Shown: in pieces, positions 63,666 to 64,000 of the stretch
Layout: the number at the start of each line of letters is the position of its first letter
How positions within the stretch are numbered: the stretch's first letter is position 1
Assembly: GCF_050389775.1 (NCBI RefSeq)
Contig: NZ_CP177144.1
Coordinates: 2,976,001 to 3,040,000, forward strand
Length of the DNA stretch: 64,000 nucleotides
Reading direction: 5' to 3'
Source: Marinibacterium sp050389775
GTDB taxonomy: Bacteria > Pseudomonadota > Alphaproteobacteria > Rhodobacterales > Rhodobacteraceae
Notes under the pieces: generated by a model
Told to the model about the DNA's origin: nothing
Database searches by the model: none
What the model saw: only the letters and a program-made list of their open reading frames with translations
Translations under genes and position numbers: made by a program

Positions 63666-64000
63666 TCACCAGCGGCGCTCGAAACGGCGGCGGAGGAGGA
63701 TTGCGATGATGTTCATGGTCATGAGGAACAGGAGCAGGATGATGATACCGCCCCAGGCGCGTTCGTAATAGGCCGGGTCGGCACGTTTCGACCATTCGTA
63801 GATCTGCGCCGGCATCGACGAGTTGGGCGACAGGAAGCCGGCGGCGATGCCGTCGGGCACGTTGGTGGCGATATAGCCGACCATGCCGATCAGCAGCAGC
63901 GGCGCGGTTTCGCCGAGGGCCTGGGCCAGGCCGATGATCGTGCCGGTCAGGATGCCCGGGGCGGCCAGGGGCAGGACATGGTGGAACACGGCCTGCATCT
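63666..64000 (-). CDS. pstA: Phosphate ABC transporter permease PstA, C-terminal part
   Basis: About 111 C-terminal residues are present and the frame runs off the right edge. The EAA-like loop ALGETAPLLLIGM, the GFLSPNSSMPAQIYEW periplasmic segment and the last helix ending NIIAILLRRRFERRW identify PstA. It forms the inner-membrane channel with PstC. It is followed by pstB. Confidence 0.93.
   Translation of the reverse strand, partial: MQAVFHHVLPLAAPGILTGTIIGLAQALGETAPLLLIGMVGYIATNVPDGIAAGFLSPNSSMPAQIYEWSKRADPAYYERAWGGIIILLLFLMTMNIIAILLRRRFERRW

Overview
The window reads as chromosomal DNA of an alphaproteobacterium of the order Rhodobacterales (Roseobacter/Rhodobacter group). It is uniformly GC-rich. 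Lineage signs are the dusB(nifR3)-ntrB-ntrC-ntrY-ntrX cluster, an NtrC without the GAFTGA loop, a fused IspDF, Pcs-type phosphatidylcholine synthase, single-protein MetA, the DUF6477/DUF6456 pair and REP-like elements ending genes. These are inferences from protein families; no species is named. No rRNA, tRNA, CRISPR array, IS element, prophage or replication origin was recognised.

Layout. 1-5.3 kb: 5' part of trmFO (cut by the window edge), a crotonase, a hotdog thioesterase, a glycosyltransferase and speD-speE. 5.3-7.0 kb: a DUF1127 protein divergent from a MocR-type regulator. 7.1-8.2 kb: rplM-rpsI with a leader hairpin and an intrinsic terminator, then two putative glycosyltransferases to 10.35 kb. 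10.4-16.6 kb: a co-directional minus-strand run (EamA exporter, pcs, P-loop protein, metA, alpha/beta hydrolase, ppk2, tetR). 16.6-21.5 kb: FadL-like porin, second EamA exporter, guaA and a secreted delta-carbonic-anhydrase-like protein. 21.7-24.9 kb: non-pyrrolysine MttB homologue and the DUF6477/DUF6456 pair. 25-31 kb: lipA, LysE exporter, dihaem cytochrome c, small membrane protein, hpt, ratA, pncC, pgpA, ispDF.

31.2-38.4 kb is the nitrogen-control cluster dusB-ntrB-ntrC-ntrY-ntrX, followed by a convergent chemoreceptor and a small cell-envelope protein. 41-45.6 kb is trkA-trkH-hfq-hflX. 45.7-58.4 kb is metabolic: penicillin-acylase-family enzyme, beta-hydroxyacid dehydrogenase, serine hydrolase, acetoacetyl-CoA synthetase, TesB thioesterase, luciferase-like oxidoreductase, two SDRs and an acyl-CoA ligase. 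58.7-61 kb is glutaryl-CoA dehydrogenase with a divergent LysR regulator. 61.4-64 kb is phoB-phoU-pstB-pstA (phosphate), cut by the right edge.

Functional themes are nitrogen sensing (NtrBC/NtrYX), phosphate sensing and uptake (Pst/PhoU/PhoB, with PPK2 elsewhere), acyl-CoA catabolism and polyamine synthesis. No single spectacular undescribed system is evident. The best leads are the uncharacterised conserved proteins (P-loop protein beside Pcs, DUF6477/DUF6456, secreted CA-like protein, orphan MttB), three intergenic spacers built of degenerate repeats, a 66-base two-hairpin repeat present twice as direct copies flanking 5.8 kb, and several clean inverted repeats that look like operators.
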